DNA of 64,000 nucleotides from Meconema thalassinum. Taxonomy: Eukaryota > Arthropoda > Insecta > Orthoptera > Tettigoniidae. The position numbers were made by a program, and so were the translations under genes. Where the stretch lies: the NCBI GenBank assembly GCA_946902985.2, contig OX336388.2, positions 230,570,467 through 230,634,466 of the forward strand. Direction: 5' to 3'. Positions 62,234 to 64,000 of this stretch are shown one piece after another (within the stretch, counting starts at the first letter, position 1; every line of letters begins with the position of its first letter). The notes below the pieces were generated by a model, which had not been told where the DNA came from, did no database searches, and was given only the letters and a program-made list of their open reading frames with translations.

Positions 62234-63833
62234 CTTTTCGTCACAAGAGCACAGTTCCGTGCACCTCCTGCATACACATTGCTGAGGCCTAGTTGCACAA
62301 CTTTTGCACCCGCAACGGATTAGTTCTAAGCAAGCCTTAGTTGCAATGAGGATAGTCGTCCACCGCGGTGTTCATCCTGATAGACTTTCTTCCCAGCCCC
62401 AATCTGACGGTGAGGGTAGTTCCAGGATGGGGCTCAGAGATTGTCCCCACACATAAACCCCCTGGTACATGGCACGCCGGATGTGTTGCTCCAGTGCATT
62501 CTGTGTTGGAGGAATACTCTCTAAAGATCGGTTTTTCTTGGTAAAAAGTTCCTTTCGGCAGGCATTTACGTTGACAAATGCAATGCAATAAAACACAAGT
62601 GTTAAAGACGAAGTTCAACAAAAATGCATCGGTAACGATTATGAATCAATTTTTCCTACCTGTCATACATAGTGTTTATCACCGTTTCCATATAAGTAAA
62701 ACTTTGTCCAAATCGTGCTCCTGAGCAGCCAAAAATGCTTTGGTGGCGTCAGGATAAGCCGTCCATGCTTCAAAGGCACTCTTCTTACCTTACGAGGAAA
62801 CGGTATCACATCCAGAAAATGCGTGAAATAGGGGTAAACATAAAGCCTTGTTACGACCTGCAACAAGTAAAGACTCTTTAGTCACCATTGTCTTTCCATG
62901 TTAACATATGTTTTGTCACCGACATTGGTCCCTACCTAAATCTTGGGCAATTGGTTCGTTCCCGTGCCAATGTGGACCCATAGCTCTTCAATATCCGTCA
63001 ATTTAGGCACAATACTCACGGCCAATACAAGGACATCGGTGTTCACAGTTCACACAAGAATTTTCCGGTATCCCTGACTAACACAATCCGCGATGAGAAT
63101 CATGACCCTTGTGTCTGCCTCTTCGTGATTGCATGGAGACAACATAGGAATTGGAACAACTCGCATTTGTTTTCGGAGTTGCGCAGAAAGTTGGGCCATC
63201 CTTTCGGAATGCGTGTTCCAACTGTGTCGTGCGTATTCCTTCGCCCCGTTCTGCCCTTGTGTGGTTTTTCAGACTATCCTGTATATACTTGTCCAAAATG
63301 GCATCAATGCGATGAACAGTATTAAGTTATTTCCTGAGGAATGGCATAAAAATGCTGTCGGCATATTCCTGAAACGTTCTTGACTGTCCGGGATTAGCAT
63401 ATGGACTAGGGTAGGTCCATCGATAATTTTTGCTTGTACGGCGGGTACGTCACTGGTGTGGATGCCATTTGGACTTGCAGCCATCAAACAATTCAAAATA
63501 TCTGATTTTTTTCCCGGTTTTAGTTCGCCGTTTGTGGAGAGAGACGATGGCATTGGTTGGTTTTCATGTGCGAATAAACTGTCTAGGTCTCCCAATCGGT
63601 GCTCACTTGTAGCTATGTATAATTTACTGAAAAGACTGGAGTCGTTTTTGAGGCCGGCGATTTTTTTGTTTTGTCTTGGTTGGTGATGCTTTTGAAGCTG
63701 ACGTAAAAAGAGGGTATTTATTTTGCGTTACGGTGTCTAACACATTTTTGGCAATCAATGGGCGGACATGGTACATCGTCAGGGACATGGTCAGGATTAG
63801 CGTTTCGAAACATTTTGAAGGTACATGGACCAA
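62234..63833 (-). pseudogene. Decayed gene of an HEEADTR-motif, cysteine-rich-tail family
   Basis: Minus-strand pieces in several frames keep one consistent order. 63790-63595: DHVPDDVPCPPIDC. 63595-63320: GDLDSLFAHENQPMPSSLS then KSDILNCLM and IIDGPTLVHML. 63290-63070: AILDKYIQDSLKNHTRAERG, WPNFLRNSENKCELFQFL and NHEEADTRVMILIADC. 62800-62700: SGCDTVS then AFEAWTAYPDATKAFL. 62596-62370: ACRKELFTKKNRSLESIPPT, DWGWEESL. 62340-62234: ACLELIRCGCK, then CVCRRCTELCSCDEKC. This order belongs to an invertebrate protein family often found in many copies and usually left unnamed. The E-x2-D-T…D-T-D part recalls PIN/FEN-type nucleases (inference). At least four frameshifts and an in-frame TGA (about 62369) make this copy dead. 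Confidence 0.7.
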
Positions 63834-64000
63834 TCACCAAGCCCCCACATCCTAAACAAACAACAGGAAACACATAAAATGTAAATAAATGTAAACATTA
63901 CCGTTGTTAGAAGTAACTAAAAAACCATTTTTAACTGTAAGTATACATAACCTATAACACAGGGAAGCAACGAATAGTCGAAATAAACGAGAGACAACAG
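63834..64000. other. Window end, nothing recognised
   Basis: AT-rich; may contain further upstream parts of the decayed gene, not identifiable. Confidence 0.4.

Overview
This window looks like intergenic or intronic DNA from a large, repeat-rich insect genome. It holds Ty3/Gypsy and non-LTR retrotransposons, hAT, PIF/Harbinger and mariner DNA elements, tRNA-derived SINEs, and transposase or polymerase fragments typical of arthropods. A polyneopteran-like insect is a guess from the repeat style, not proven. I see no bacterial or phage signal, no CRISPR array and no intact housekeeping gene. The best host-gene candidate is one exon encoding a signal peptide (50973-51120).

Layout. 1-11069: a nearly complete Ty3/Gypsy element whose 5' LTR is cut by the window start. 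It has tRNA-Ser PBS, gag, protease, RT/RNase H/integrase, a purine tract and a 3968-bp 3' LTR. 11370-12538: a 1.17-kb foldback element. 13-31 kb: SINEs, three Helentron-like elements with a GTCT microsatellite, a second 4-kb solo LTR in reverse (16010-20041), a Harbinger derivative, a 0.9-kb solo LTR nested in an RTE LINE, an R1-like LINE 3' end and 1.1 kb of GAAA-type microsatellite. 31-40 kb: a hAT element, an RTE LINE and a TTAA-flanked MITE. 40.2-46 kb: a four-layer nest: a SINE is interrupted by an array of hammerhead-ribozyme repeats and by a third 4-kb solo LTR. 46-52 kb: an intact SINE, a LINE in an older repeat, a second hammerhead-bearing element, a TA-flanked foldback element, the putative secreted-protein exon and a mariner derivative. 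53-59 kb: SINEs and two hAT derivatives with 8-bp duplications. 61-64 kb: a 70-bp minisatellite and a decayed gene with a cysteine-rich tail and an HEEADTR-type motif.

Two observations stand out. (1) All three 4-kb LTR insertions sit at the same GTAC in three independent copies of one tRNA-derived SINE, in the same relative orientation; a fourth, intact SINE shows the empty site. This suggests site-specific integration. (2) Two elements with perfect 12-bp target duplications carry hammerhead ribozyme cores: one as 293-bp tandem units plus an inverted unit, the other in inverted terminal arms. Both resemble non-autonomous Penelope-like elements or animal retrozymes.

All calls come from reading the sequence and from recalled family motifs. 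No alignment, HMM or folding program was run. SINE, Helentron and repeat family names are local to this window.
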